Positions 17,077 through 26,241 of a DNA stretch of 64,000 nucleotides are shown one piece after another. Origin of the DNA: Chloroflexota bacterium (GTDB lineage Bacteria; Chloroflexota; Anaerolineae; Aggregatilineales; Aggregatilineaceae); contig JAAYCM010000054.1 of NCBI GenBank assembly GCA_012729765.1, forward strand, positions 1 to 64,000. Direction: 5' to 3'. Each line of letters begins with the position of its first letter. The stretch's first letter is position 1. The position numbers and the translations under genes were made by a program. A model generated the notes under the pieces. The model did not search any database and was not told the DNA's origin. It was given only the letters and a program-made list of their open reading frames with translations.

Positions 17077-17484
17077 TCAGGCGTCTATGCGATCAAGCCA
17101 CTCCATCGCTTCGTCGGGATCGGTAAACACCATCACGCGCACGCCCATATCGTAGAAGGCCTGCACGAACTCGCTCATGTTCATTCTGGCTTTTATACTG
17201 TGCGGCACAACCAGCGCCCAGCATTTCCAGCCAACTTCGATGACGCGGGGCAGCCAGTCTGTGTTGATCCAGTGCGTTTCCTCTTCGGTGTGCCCGTCAA
17301 TCGCGCGGTTGTCCGAAAGCCACTTGCACGCGCCGTGCTCTCTCAATAAGTCCAGCCCAACATTCAGACCTTCTTTGAGATACTTGCCGCCAATCGGGGG
17401 CTTGTAGATGTGGTGGACTATTTTCTTGTCGGGGTGGTACATCAGGGTGAGGTGGGCATTATCTAAAACAGTGATCGTTGACAT
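17077..17484 (-). CDS. STAS/SpoIIAA-like domain protein
   Basis: 135 residues. The pattern CKWLSDNRAIDGHTEEETHWINTDWLPRVIEVGWKCWALVVP resembles the SpoIIAA-like family found in many environmental bacteria, followed by MGVRVMVFTDPDEAMEWL. Members are soluble; their roles are mostly unknown, with some tied to signalling. RBS GAAGGAT. Upstream sequence is AT-rich and probably its promoter. Function is not assigned. Confidence 0.7.
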   Translation of the reverse strand: MSTITVLDNAHLTLMYHPDKKIVHHIYKPPIGGKYLKEGLNVGLDLLREHGACKWLSDNRAIDGHTEEETHWINTDWLPRVIEVGWKCWALVVPHSIKARMNMSEFVQAFYDMGVRVMVFTDPDEAMEWLDRIDA

Positions 17485-17626
17485 CCTAAATCCTTCTTTT
17501 AGAGAATCACAACCTAAAATGAATTTATAACATAAGGTTATTTCTTTGTCAATACTTGGATAGAAATTCGTATGCAGTCAAGCTGGACCGGCGGCAGACG
17601 CTCAATTTGTTCGCTTATCCGGCCAA

Positions 17627-17658
17627 CAAAAGCGGGTAGAGTTCGTGCCCTACCCGCT
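17627..17658 (-). terminator. Terminator of the GH31 operon
   Basis: AGCGGGTAG (17631-17639) and CTACCCGCT (17650-17658) form a perfect stem with a ten-base loop. On the minus strand it is followed by TTTTG. It lies 42 bases after the GH31 stop. Confidence 0.7.
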
Positions 17659-17699
17659 GTATTTGCCTGCGCACGTGCTGGCGCTGGCGGCAAACCGCG

Positions 17700-19685
17700 C
17701 TAGAACACGTCCTTCAGGGCGGAGCCGGCGCGCAGAAATACCGGGATCGTGTCCAGCGGGGCCGGAACCGTGATCCACTGCCCGCCGGGGTATTCCGTCC
17801 CGCTGCTCGCCGCGACCCAGTCTGTGCCCGCCGGCAGATAGACGCGGCGCTCGCGCGCGCCCTGGTGCAGCACCGGCGCGACCAGAAGCTCCGGCCCGAA
17901 CATGAACGCATCCTCGACGCCCTCACAGGCCGGATCGTCGGGGAAGTCGAAGAAGAGCGGGCGCATCGGCGGGAAGCCCTGCTGCGCGGCGGTTTCCATC
18001 TGCTGCTGGATGTAAGGCCGCAGCCGCTCGCGCAAAAACAGCAGCTCGCGCAGGATCGCGTAAACGTCCTCGCCAAACGACCAGACCTCGTTCGCGGCTC
18101 CGCTGGCCGGCAGCGGCTCTTCGACCGGCATCCGGTAGCCGTGCAGGCGGAAGATCGGGCAGAACACACCGTACTGGAACCAGCGCACGATCAATTCGCG
18201 GAAGTAGCCGGTGCGGATATCGCCGCTGTGGAACCCGCCGATGTCGGTCGTCCACCAGGGGATGCCGCTCATGGCAACGTTCAGCCCGGCCCGCACCTGG
18301 GCTTGCAGCGCCTCGAAGGTGGACGCGATATCGCCGGACCAGATCACCGAGGCGTAGCGCTGACTGCCAGCCCAGCCCGACCGCGAGAGCGTCACAATTT
18401 CTGTTTCGCCCGCTTCCCGCATGCCGTCATAGAAGGCCATCTGGTGCAGCAGCGGGTAGATATTCGCCACCTCGACCCCATTGCCCAGGTAGAAGCGCAG
18501 GTTTTGCGGGTACCAGGGGTTGACATCCGGCTCGTCGTTATCCAGCCACCACAGCCGCACGCCCTGGGCGTAGTAGTTCTTTTTGATCGTCTCCCAGATG
18601 AACTGCCGTGCTTCGGGGTTTGTCGCGTCATAGTAGGCAAAGTAGGCCGGGCCGTTCACGTCGTGATCGATGAACACATGCTGCGCGTCTACGCCGTATT
18701 CGTTGCTGATCAGCAGGCCGCGCTCGCGCAGCTCCCGGTAGTTTTCGCTGAGCGGGCTGACGGTCGGCCAGATCGACACCATCAGTTTGACGCCCATTGC
18801 TTCCAGCTCGCGCACCATCGCTGCCGGGTCGGGCCAGCACTGCGGATCGAAGCGCCAGTCGCCCATGTGCGACCAGTTGAAGAAGTCGCTGACGATCACC
18901 GACAGGGGCAGGCCGCGCTTTTTGTACTCGCGCGCGACGGCCAGCAGCTCGTCCTGGGTTTCGTAGCGCAGCTTGCACTGCCAGAAGCCCATCGCCCAGT
19001 CGGGCATCAGCGGCGTGTGCCCGGTCACATCGGCATACCGCGCCAGGATATCGGCATAACTTTCACCGCACACCACGTAGTAATCAAGCTGCTGCGCGCC
19101 ATCCGCCACCCAGCGCGTGTCGTTATAACCCAGCTCGACGCGCCCGACGCCGGGGTTATTCCACAGGAAGCCGTAGCGCCGGTTGGACACCAGGAAGGGG
19201 ATCGAGACTTCCGTGTTGCGTTGGTGCAGCTCGATTACGCACCCCTTTTGATCGAGCCGCCCGTGCTGGTGCTGCCCCAGCCCATAGAAGCGCTCGCCGT
19301 CCTGCGCGCTGAACCACGCTTCGATCTGGAACAGGCGACCGTCGCGGGGCTTGAAGTGGCGGCTGGGCGGCATGTGGTAGGACGTGATCGGGCGCTCCTC
19401 AAGCAGCGTCTCACCCGTCGCCGTGTTGGTGAAGCGCAGCCAGCCGCTGCGCGTGATCGTCGCCCGGATCAGCCCGTTGGGGATGCTGGCTTCCTGCTCT
19501 TCCACGTCGATCCGCCCCTCAGTCGGCGCGGGCGGCGGCTCCAGCAGCGCGTGTGGCAGGTCCAGCGGCTGCCCGGCAAGGTTGGCCCGCACACGCAGGC
19601 CGTTGGGTCCCCAGGGCTGAATCCAGACTTTGTGCTGCTCTTCCTGCCAGCCCAGCGCCCCATCTTCATAGTAGAAATATCCCAT
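17700..19685 (-). CDS. GH31 alpha-xylosidase/alpha-glucosidase
   Basis: 661 residues from ATG 19685 (AGGAGAG upstream; the longer frame overlaps the permease gene). A GH31 N-terminal beta domain has ERFYGLGQHQHGRLDQKG. The barrel carries nucleophile Asp382 in LWWLDNDEPD and acid/base Asp452 in IWSGD, with SRSGWAGSQRYA and SGIPWWTTDIGGF. The WLDxxEP form is typical of xyloglucan-active alpha-xylosidases and differs from the YicI form. No signal peptide, so it acts on imported oligosaccharides. Last gene of the binding-protein/permease operon. Alpha-glucosidase activity remains possible. Confidence 0.9.
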   Translation of the reverse strand: MGYFYYEDGALGWQEEQHKVWIQPWGPNGLRVRANLAGQPLDLPHALLEPPPAPTEGRIDVEEQEASIPNGLIRATITRSGWLRFTNTATGETLLEERPITSYHMPPSRHFKPRDGRLFQIEAWFSAQDGERFYGLGQHQHGRLDQKGCVIELHQRNTEVSIPFLVSNRRYGFLWNNPGVGRVELGYNDTRWVADGAQQLDYYVVCGESYADILARYADVTGHTPLMPDWAMGFWQCKLRYETQDELLAVAREYKKRGLPLSVIVSDFFNWSHMGDWRFDPQCWPDPAAMVRELEAMGVKLMVSIWPTVSPLSENYRELRERGLLISNEYGVDAQHVFIDHDVNGPAYFAYYDATNPEARQFIWETIKKNYYAQGVRLWWLDNDEPDVNPWYPQNLRFYLGNGVEVANIYPLLHQMAFYDGMREAGETEIVTLSRSGWAGSQRYASVIWSGDIASTFEALQAQVRAGLNVAMSGIPWWTTDIGGFHSGDIRTGYFRELIVRWFQYGVFCPIFRLHGYRMPVEEPLPASGAANEVWSFGEDVYAILRELLFLRERLRPYIQQQMETAAQQGFPPMRPLFFDFPDDPACEGVEDAFMFGPELLVAPVLHQGARERRVYLPAGTDWVAASSGTEYPGGQWITVPAPLDTIPVFLRAGSALKDVF

Positions 19686-19722
19686 GATGTAATTTTCTCT
19701 CCTGGTTGGCTGCAATACACCG

Positions 19723-20604
19723 CTATTTGATGCTGCCGGCCACGATGCCCTTAGACAGCGTCCGCTGGAACAGGATAAAGAACAGGATGCAGGGTAACAC
19801 CCCCAGCAGCGCCGCCGTGCTCTGAAAGGTAGCGGCTGCCCCACGCTGGCCCTGGAACATCGCCACCGCCAGCGGCACCGTCTGGTTCGCGTTCGAGATC
19901 AGGAAAATGAGCGGCAGGAAAAACTCGTTCCAGGTCCAGATGAAAAAGAATACGAACAGGACGGAAAGCGACGGCCAGTTGATCGGCACCACGATCCGCA
20001 GCAAAAGCTGTACCTTGTTGCAGCCGTCGATCACTGCCGCGTCCAGAATTTCATCGGGGAAGGCGGCGAACACCGAGGTCAGCAGATAGGTACCAAACGC
20101 GCTGTGCAGCACCGCGAAGATGATCACGATTGACCAGCGCGAGTCGTACAATCCTACCTCTTTGAACATATAGTAGAGCGGGTAGGCCAGCGATTCCTGG
20201 GGCAGGGTGATCGCCATCACGAAAAAGATCAGGAAGAAGGCCCGCCCCTTGATCTTGCCGATGCCGAGCGCAAACGCGTTGAGCAGCGAGATCGTCACCC
20301 CGGCGACGGCGGTCGTGATGCTGATGATGAAGCTGTTGCGCAGCTTGACGGTGTAGTCCAGCCGCTCCCACACGGCCCGCACGTTGTCGAGCGAAAATCG
20401 TTCGGGGATGCTTAGCGGCCCGCTGCGGAAGTATTCGTCCTCGGTCTTGAACGAGTTGAGCGTGATCACCACCAGCGGGAAGAGAACGCCGGCCAGCAGC
20501 ACCGCCAGCAGCAGGAGCGAGAGATAGCGGGTGGCGAGGATGTGCCGGGGAACCATCTGTTTGCGCGGCGCGTGCTTCTCGAGCGCGATTGCTTCGCTTG
20601 CCAT
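19723..20604 (-). CDS. Carbohydrate ABC transporter permease (MalG/LacG type)
   Basis: 293 residues with six hydrophobic segments. The cytoplasmic EAA loop is VIDGCNKVQLLLRIVVPINWPSL. It forms the importer pore with the preceding MalF-type permease; ATP-binding protein is not encoded here and is probably a shared MsmK/UgpC-type ATPase. ATG 20604 follows GGGAGAG and begins one base from the upstream stop, so translation is coupled. Confidence 0.93.
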   Translation of the reverse strand: MASEAIALEKHAPRKQMVPRHILATRYLSLLLLAVLLAGVLFPLVVITLNSFKTEDEYFRSGPLSIPERFSLDNVRAVWERLDYTVKLRNSFIISITTAVAGVTISLLNAFALGIGKIKGRAFFLIFFVMAITLPQESLAYPLYYMFKEVGLYDSRWSIVIIFAVLHSAFGTYLLTSVFAAFPDEILDAAVIDGCNKVQLLLRIVVPINWPSLSVLFVFFFIWTWNEFFLPLIFLISNANQTVPLAVAMFQGQRGAAATFQSTAALLGVLPCILFFILFQRTLSKGIVAGSIK

Positions 20605-20605
20605 C

Positions 20606-21505
20606 TCACACACTCTCCCGCCGTTCCTGCCGCACCTGAACGGTGATAAACGCAACGGTCAGGAGCATGATGATCGCGGTGAGCAGGGTTGCGATCGTCG
20701 CCCCATAGCCCACGTTTGGCCGTTCGAAGAAGTTCTTATACGAGAAGTACGACGCAACAATCGTCGCTGTGCCCGGCCCGCCGCGCGTCATGGCATAAAC
20801 CGGCGCGAACACCTTCAGCGCGTGGATCGCCGTTGTCAGGATCACAACATAGATTTCGGGTCGGATCAGCGGCACCGTGATATGCCACACGCGCTGCAGC
20901 CAGGTTGCCCCGTCGATGGCGGCAGCCTCGTTCAACTGCGGATCGACACGCTGGAGCGCGGCCATGAAGATCACCAGCGGATAGCCCAACTGGAACCAGA
21001 CCATCATCCCCATGATCGAATAGAGCGCCGTTTCCCGGTTTCCCAGCCAGTTTCGTGCAAATTGATCGAGGCCGACTGAGTTCAGCGTCCAGTTCAGAAT
21101 GCCCCAGTTGGGCTGGTAGATCCAGCGCCACACAATCGCCGCGACGATCAGCGGCATGATCTGCGGCAGATAGAACCCCGCGCGGAAGAAGCTGGTAGTG
21201 CGCGGCCCGAAGTGGCGGTGGATGTTGTCGAACAGGAAGACCGCCAGCAGCAGACCGAGAATCGTTGGGATGATGGTCATGGCGAGGACGAGGCGCAGGT
21301 TGTTCTCGAACGACGCCCAAAAAGCCGTATCGTCGAAGGCGCGCTGGTAATTCTCCAGCCCGATCCATTCCGGTGTGCCCACACCGCGCCAGCGCGTGAA
21401 GCTGATCGCGATATTGGCCACAAAGGGGCCGACGACGATTGCCAGGAAGGCCACGACCCCCGGTATCAGAAACGGCACGTAGCCCCGTGATCGTTGGTAT
21501 GACAT
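20606..21505 (-). CDS. Carbohydrate ABC transporter permease (MalF/UgpA type)
   Basis: 299 residues, six hydrophobic segments, EAA loop EAAAIDGATWLQRVWHITVPLIRPEI. It pairs with the MalG-type permease. RBS GAGGA before ATG 21505. Its place between the binding protein and the second permease is standard for sugar importers. Confidence 0.93.
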   Translation of the reverse strand: MSYQRSRGYVPFLIPGVVAFLAIVVGPFVANIAISFTRWRGVGTPEWIGLENYQRAFDDTAFWASFENNLRLVLAMTIIPTILGLLLAVFLFDNIHRHFGPRTTSFFRAGFYLPQIMPLIVAAIVWRWIYQPNWGILNWTLNSVGLDQFARNWLGNRETALYSIMGMMVWFQLGYPLVIFMAALQRVDPQLNEAAAIDGATWLQRVWHITVPLIRPEIYVVILTTAIHALKVFAPVYAMTRGGPGTATIVASYFSYKNFFERPNVGYGATIATLLTAIIMLLTVAFITVQVRQERRESV

Positions 21506-21576
21506 GGCGTGTTCCTCGTCAGTGGCAGTGCCCCGGAGCGTTCCCGGAGCACTGCCAGCGAGTCTAGACCGGGCCG

Positions 21577-22878
21577 TTACATCGAAGACTTATAGTCGTT
21601 GTACGCGTCGCTCAACGAGTCGAGGAATTCGTCGGGCGAGATGCTCTGGTTGACCAACTCCTGGAGTCCGGCCCCCAGCACGTCCATGAAGCCGGGCACC
21701 GGCCAGTCGGGATAGAAGGCGATGCCGTCATTCTCGACGATCGAGGCAAAGGCCGCGTTCAGCTCCGACACTTTGGGGTCCTCGATCTGGCTGAGATCGG
21801 CGTTGACCGGAATACCGCCGGCGTTCGCCATCAAGGTCTGCGCTTCGGGACTTAGAGTCAGCGAGATGAATTCGTAAGCGAGGTCCTTGTTGGCGGCGTT
21901 CTCGGGCACGACCCACAGGTTGCCGCCGGAGCCGGTGTTGAACTGCTTGCCGGGCATCAGGAAGATGCCCCACTCGAAGTTAGTGATCTGAGTCTGGAAG
22001 CCGCCGAATGCCCAGCTTCCGGTCAGGTTCATCGGCGTGATGCCCTGCACGAAGGCGGCGTTGGCATCATCGTAGATCACGCCGGTCGCGTTATCGCCAT
22101 AGTAGCCCTTCTCGACGTGCGCGGCGAATGTCTCAGCGCCAAACGCGAACGCCTCGCCGTGAAAATCGACGTCGCCGGTGAGGAACTGGAAGTTGGAGAT
22201 CAGGTCGCGGTCGGCCTGGTAGAGCACCAGCTCATAGAAGTTGTGGGTTGCCGGCCAGAGGTCGCTCGCGCCGAGGGTCAGCGGCACGATCCCCGCCTCG
22301 ACAAACGTATCGGCGACAGCCTCGAATTCTTCGAGGGTGGTGGGCACTTCGACCCCATACTCGGCGAACATATCTTTGTTGTAGTAGACCATCACGAACT
22401 CGCCGTAGGTGGTCACGCCGTAGAGATTGCCCGACCCCATGATGCCGTTTTCGTCATAGCGGCAGGTGGTCAGGATGCTGGGGCTGAGGATGTCGAGCCA
22501 GCCCTGCTCCTCGGCTGCCTGGCTCAGGTCGGTCAGCAGTCCGGAGCTGGCATACAGCCCGGCGGTCGCATTGCCCTTGTTGATCTCCATCACGTCGGGC
22601 ACTTCATTGGAGTTGAGGAGCATCATGCCCGTTTCCTGAATCTGCTCGAACACCTTCTCCTCGAACTCGACGGTAACGTCCGGGTGCAGCTCCTGGAACT
22701 GCTCCATCGCGTAGGCCCACGAGATGCCCATTGCGGAATCAGCCGGCTCGTAGTGCCAGATTTTCAGTGTGCGCCCGTCCTGGGCCTGGGCGAGCGGCGA
22801 CGCGGCAGCCCCGCCGATCACGAGGATCAGCACGAACGTCAGCACAACGGGCCATACTCGTAACATTCTGGTGTGCAT
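21577..22878 (-). CDS. Family 1 extracellular sugar-binding protein of ABC importer
   Basis: 433 residues. A signal peptide ends near AQAQ (about residue 33). The mature part starts TLKIWHYEPADSAMGISWAYAMEQFQELHPDVTVEFEE, a typical family 1 solute-binding start. It contains many aromatic residues for sugar stacking. ATG 22878 follows AGGAGG. A LacI-type operator lies just upstream. The linked GH31 suggests an alpha-xylosylated or alpha-linked oligosaccharide ligand (inference). Confidence 0.93.
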   Translation of the reverse strand: MHTRMLRVWPVVLTFVLILVIGGAAASPLAQAQDGRTLKIWHYEPADSAMGISWAYAMEQFQELHPDVTVEFEEKVFEQIQETGMMLLNSNEVPDVMEINKGNATAGLYASSGLLTDLSQAAEEQGWLDILSPSILTTCRYDENGIMGSGNLYGVTTYGEFVMVYYNKDMFAEYGVEVPTTLEEFEAVADTFVEAGIVPLTLGASDLWPATHNFYELVLYQADRDLISNFQFLTGDVDFHGEAFAFGAETFAAHVEKGYYGDNATGVIYDDANAAFVQGITPMNLTGSWAFGGFQTQITNFEWGIFLMPGKQFNTGSGGNLWVVPENAANKDLAYEFISLTLSPEAQTLMANAGGIPVNADLSQIEDPKVSELNAAFASIVENDGIAFYPDWPVPGFMDVLGAGLQELVNQSISPDEFLDSLSDAYNDYKSSM

Positions 22879-22899
22879 TTCAATCCTCCTGACAGAACC

Positions 22900-22915
22900 T
22901 TCGAAACGATTCGAA
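22900..22915 (-). promoter_or_regulatory. LacI-type operator before the sugar-binding-protein gene
   Basis: TTCGAAACGATTCGAA, a near-perfect palindrome with two central mismatches, sits 22 bases before the binding-protein start. It resembles the TCGAAACGTTTC sites before the neighbouring lacI-type gene, suggesting the same regulator. Confidence 0.65.
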
Positions 22916-22985
22916 ATAGTAGAGGTATTTTGAGGAGTCCCTGTTCGCGCTCACCCCCTTCCGCCGGAACTGCGGCGCTGTGTCG

Positions 22986-24023
22986 TCAGGAGATCGTCCC
23001 GCGTCGCTCGACCGGACAAGGCCCGGAACTGCCGCGCACAACCAGGCGACACGGCAGCAGGATTTGTGTGATTTCCGGCTCGCGGGCCTCAAGCTGCTCG
23101 AGCAGGAGCCTGACACCCTGGCGGCCCATCTCGGCGTTCTGCGGCTCGACGGTTGTAACCGGCGGCGTCATCAGCTCCGCGACGCTGCCCGACGAGCCGA
23201 CCACTACCAGCGAGAAATCGTCCGGGATGCGCCAGCCGCGCCCGGTGATGGCCTGCACCACACCCGGCACCGCGCGATCGTTGACGGTTACCAGGGCGGT
23301 CAGGTCGGGGTCTTCGGCCAGTAATTGCTCGAAGCTGTCATAGCCGGCGGCGGCGTTCGTGGGGCAGGTGCGAACCACGCGGATCAGCCCGGCGGTGTCC
23401 ATCGCCTGCTCGTAGCTGTGCTGCGTGCGCACGGCTGGCCCATACCCGGCTTCCGTGACGGGCTGCGACTGGTTGAGGAAGCCGATATGGGTGTGGCCCA
23501 GGCCGCGCAGGTAGCGCACGACATCCGATCCGGCCAGCTCGAAATCGGCATCGACGTAGCTGATCCCGGCGGTGTCGGCGCTGCGCCCGATCAGGCTGAA
23601 GGGCAGCCCGGCCTCGCGCCACAATGGAATGCGCTCGTCGTGCAAATACACTTCCATCGCTACCACGCCATCGACGAGGCCCTGCTGGGTGGACTGCCGT
23701 AGTTCTTCCAGGTTGTGCATCTCGGACGTCCACAACACCATCTCGTACCCGTTCTCGCGCGTGGCGTTGGCGGCGCTGGCGATGAACTCGATCTCGGTCA
23801 GGCCGACCCCGCGTTCGGGGATGGGGAAGTGAAGGGCGATGATGCGGCTGCGTTTGCTGGCAAGCCCGCGCGCCAGGGCGTTGGGCTGGTAGCCAAGCTC
23901 GTCCATGGCGGCGAAGATACGCCGGCGCGTTTCTTCCGAGATCGGGCGAGTGCCGTTGATCGCATACGACACCGTGCTGGCCGCCACACCCGCCCGCCTG
24001 GCAACATCAATAATCGTCGGCAT
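22986..24023 (-). CDS. LacI-family transcriptional regulator 1
   Basis: 345 residues from ATG 24023 (CAGGGG upstream). Residues 1-50 are the LacI HTH and hinge (TIIDVARRAGVAASTVSYAING, ETRRRIFAAMDELGYQPN). The rest is a periplasmic-binding-protein-like effector domain ending LLLEQLEAREPEITQILLPCRLVVRGSS. It likely represses the adjacent importer-GH31 operon and itself; matching operators stand before both. It lies between GH42 and the importer operon, all on the same strand. Confidence 0.92.
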   Translation of the reverse strand: MPTIIDVARRAGVAASTVSYAINGTRPISEETRRRIFAAMDELGYQPNALARGLASKRSRIIALHFPIPERGVGLTEIEFIASAANATRENGYEMVLWTSEMHNLEELRQSTQQGLVDGVVAMEVYLHDERIPLWREAGLPFSLIGRSADTAGISYVDADFELAGSDVVRYLRGLGHTHIGFLNQSQPVTEAGYGPAVRTQHSYEQAMDTAGLIRVVRTCPTNAAAGYDSFEQLLAEDPDLTALVTVNDRAVPGVVQAITGRGWRIPDDFSLVVVGSSGSVAELMTPPVTTVEPQNAEMGRQGVRLLLEQLEAREPEITQILLPCRLVVRGSSGPCPVERRGTIS

Positions 24024-24055
24024 GACAACCCCTGTCAGACAGCCTGGTTGCTGCA

Positions 24056-24080
24056 TCGAAACGTTTAGTCGAAACGTTTC
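24056..24080 (-). promoter_or_regulatory. Tandem LacI-type sites before lacI-type gene 1
   Basis: TCGAAACGTTT occurs twice, at 24056-24066 and 24069-24079, 13 bases apart. The second is part of the perfect palindrome GAAACGTTTC (24071-24080). They lie 33-57 bases before the regulator start and fit autorepression. Confidence 0.65.
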
Positions 24081-24135
24081 AATTGCATCTTGTCACAATT
24101 CAGCCGCCCTGTCAAGCGGTCTGGCCTGGCACGTG

Positions 24136-26199
24136 TCAGGCCGGGTCGGTCTGTTCCAACACCCGGACGCCGTATGGCTCCAGCGCCAGCGAAGATGCCA
24201 CGTCCTGGCCGCTGATCAGATCGACATAGCCGCGCCGATCGAGCGCCACCTCGACCGGCTGCGGATTGAAGTTCATCACGAATACGAAGGCCCGCTCGCC
24301 ATCACCGCGCATCTGCACGCTAACCCCCGCCGGCAGATCGGCCTCGATCACGGGGCGGATGCCCAGTTCCGCACACAACCCGCCCAGGAAGTCGTCGGTG
24401 AAGCGCTGCTCGTTGCGCGAGACGACCAGGTAGGCCCACCCCTGGCCGAAACGGTTGACCGTCAGCGCCGGGCGCCCGGCATAGAAGTCGGTCGCATAGG
24501 TCGCCAGCACGTCCGCGCCCTCGGCATGGATCAGCTCGCACAGGTCGCGCGCCGTGTATTCGCCCGCCAGCCCCGGCGCGCCGCCTGGCTCAACCGCGAT
24601 CCGGTTCGTGTCGTTGGGAGTCAGCGCGTCGATCTCTTCCGCCCAGACGCCGAGCAGCGCGCGCAGCGGGCCGGGGAATCCGCCCAGGAAGCACAGGTCG
24701 TTCTCGTCCACGATGCCCGACCAGTACGTCGTGACGAAGGTCCCGCCCGCGTTCACCCACGCGCCGATCCGTTCCGCCACGCCGGGCCGCACCATGTACA
24801 GCATCGGCGCGATCACCAGATCGTAGCGGCTGAGGTCCTGCTCCATGTCGATCACATCCACCGGGATGCCGCGCTTCCACAGGGCGCGGTAGTGATCGAG
24901 GCACGCCGCCAGATAGCCCTTGTCGCCGTCGTGGAGCGGACCCTGCGCGGCTTCCAGCGCCCAACGGTTTTCCCAATCGTAGATGATCGCCACGCGCGCC
25001 GGGACGGTCGTGCCCAGCACCGGCGTGAGCTTTTCGAGCGCCTGCCCGACTTCGGCCACATCCCGGAAAACGCGCGTGTGCTCGTGCCCGGCATGATCGA
25101 CCACCGCGCCGTGAAACTTCTCGCTGCTGCCCCGGCTCTTGCGCCACTGGAAATACTGCACCGTCTCGGACCCGTGCGCCACCGCCTGGATCGATGACAG
25201 CCGGTGCATCCCTGGCCGCTTGAGCTTGGCGTGGGGATGCCAGTTGGTGACGCTCGGCGTGCTCTCCATCAGCATGAACGGCTGGCCGCCCTTCATGCTC
25301 CGGTTGATGTCGTGCACAAAGGCCACCGTGACGGCGTGCTCGGCGTCCGGTATGTTCTGGTGCCACAGCGGGTAGCTGTCCCACGCGATCACGTCCAGCG
25401 CCGGAGCCAGCTTCCAGTAGTTCAACCCCGGAAATGTGCCCATGAAATTGGTTGTGATTGGCACATCAGGCGAGATGGCGCGCAGGGGCGCGATCTCGTT
25501 TAGCATGAAGTCGAGCGTCTGATCGGTGACGAAGCGCTTCCAGTCCAGCGTCAGGCCGTGCACCGACGTTTCGCCGATCGGGCTGGGCGGCTCGATCTGC
25601 GACCAGTCGGTATAGGTGTGGCTCCAGAAGGCGGTCCACCAGGCGTGATTGAGCGCGTCGAGCGTGCCATACTTGCGCGCCAGCCACGCGCGGAACGCTT
25701 CCTGGCACAGCGCGCAGTGGCACTCGCCGCTGTACTCGTTGGAAATGTGCCACAGCACCAGCGCGGGGTGATCCCGGTAGCGCTCGGCCAGCCGCGCGTT
25801 GATCGCTTGTGTTTTGGTGCGATAGACCGGTGACGTGAAGCAGTGGTTGTGCCGTCCGCCCTGCGACTCACGGATGCCGTCGGGCCGCACGCGCCGAATC
25901 TCCGGATATTGAGCGGCCATCCAGGCGGGCTTGGCTCCGCTCGGCGTCGCCACGATCGCGTACTTGCCGTTGGCCGCCAGCAGATCGAGCAGGTCGTCGA
26001 GCCACTCGAAGCGGTAGCAGCCCTCTTCCGGCTCCAGCGCAGTCCACGCGAAGATGCCCACCGATACCACGTTGAAGTTGGCGAGCGTCATCAGCCGCAT
26101 GTCTTCCGGCCAGATATCGGGCGGCCACTGTTCGGCGTTATAATCCGCGCCATGCCACAGACGCGGCAGTTTCGGGTTGATAGGCGGGAATTGGGTCAC
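24136..26199 (-). CDS. GH42 beta-galactosidase
   Basis: 687 residues from GTG 26199 (CAGGAG upstream). Acid/base Glu155 in WHISNEYSGECHC and nucleophile Glu312 in LMESTPS. Cys120, Cys160, Cys162 and Cys165 match the zinc cluster of thermophilic GH42 trimers. The trimerisation domain and a small C-terminal beta domain follow. No signal peptide: it trims beta-galactose from imported oligosaccharides. It is 42 bases behind GH3 in the same direction, so probably cotranscribed with it. Confidence 0.94.
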   Translation of the reverse strand: MTQFPPINPKLPRLWHGADYNAEQWPPDIWPEDMRLMTLANFNVVSVGIFAWTALEPEEGCYRFEWLDDLLDLLAANGKYAIVATPSGAKPAWMAAQYPEIRRVRPDGIRESQGGRHNHCFTSPVYRTKTQAINARLAERYRDHPALVLWHISNEYSGECHCALCQEAFRAWLARKYGTLDALNHAWWTAFWSHTYTDWSQIEPPSPIGETSVHGLTLDWKRFVTDQTLDFMLNEIAPLRAISPDVPITTNFMGTFPGLNYWKLAPALDVIAWDSYPLWHQNIPDAEHAVTVAFVHDINRSMKGGQPFMLMESTPSVTNWHPHAKLKRPGMHRLSSIQAVAHGSETVQYFQWRKSRGSSEKFHGAVVDHAGHEHTRVFRDVAEVGQALEKLTPVLGTTVPARVAIIYDWENRWALEAAQGPLHDGDKGYLAACLDHYRALWKRGIPVDVIDMEQDLSRYDLVIAPMLYMVRPGVAERIGAWVNAGGTFVTTYWSGIVDENDLCFLGGFPGPLRALLGVWAEEIDALTPNDTNRIAVEPGGAPGLAGEYTARDLCELIHAEGADVLATYATDFYAGRPALTVNRFGQGWAYLVVSRNEQRFTDDFLGGLCAELGIRPVIEADLPAGVSVQMRGDGERAFVFVMNFNPQPVEVALDRRGYVDLISGQDVASSLALEPYGVRVLEQTDPA

Positions 26200-26241
26200 A
26201 GCGCGCGCAATCTCCTGAGGTGGCGAAACACAAGACCGGCG

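Noticed and set aside
17865..19730. Open frame of over 600 codons on the plus strand
   Set aside because: Exactly antisense to GH31, Arg/His/Gln-rich without a domain pattern; a by-product of high GC codon bias.
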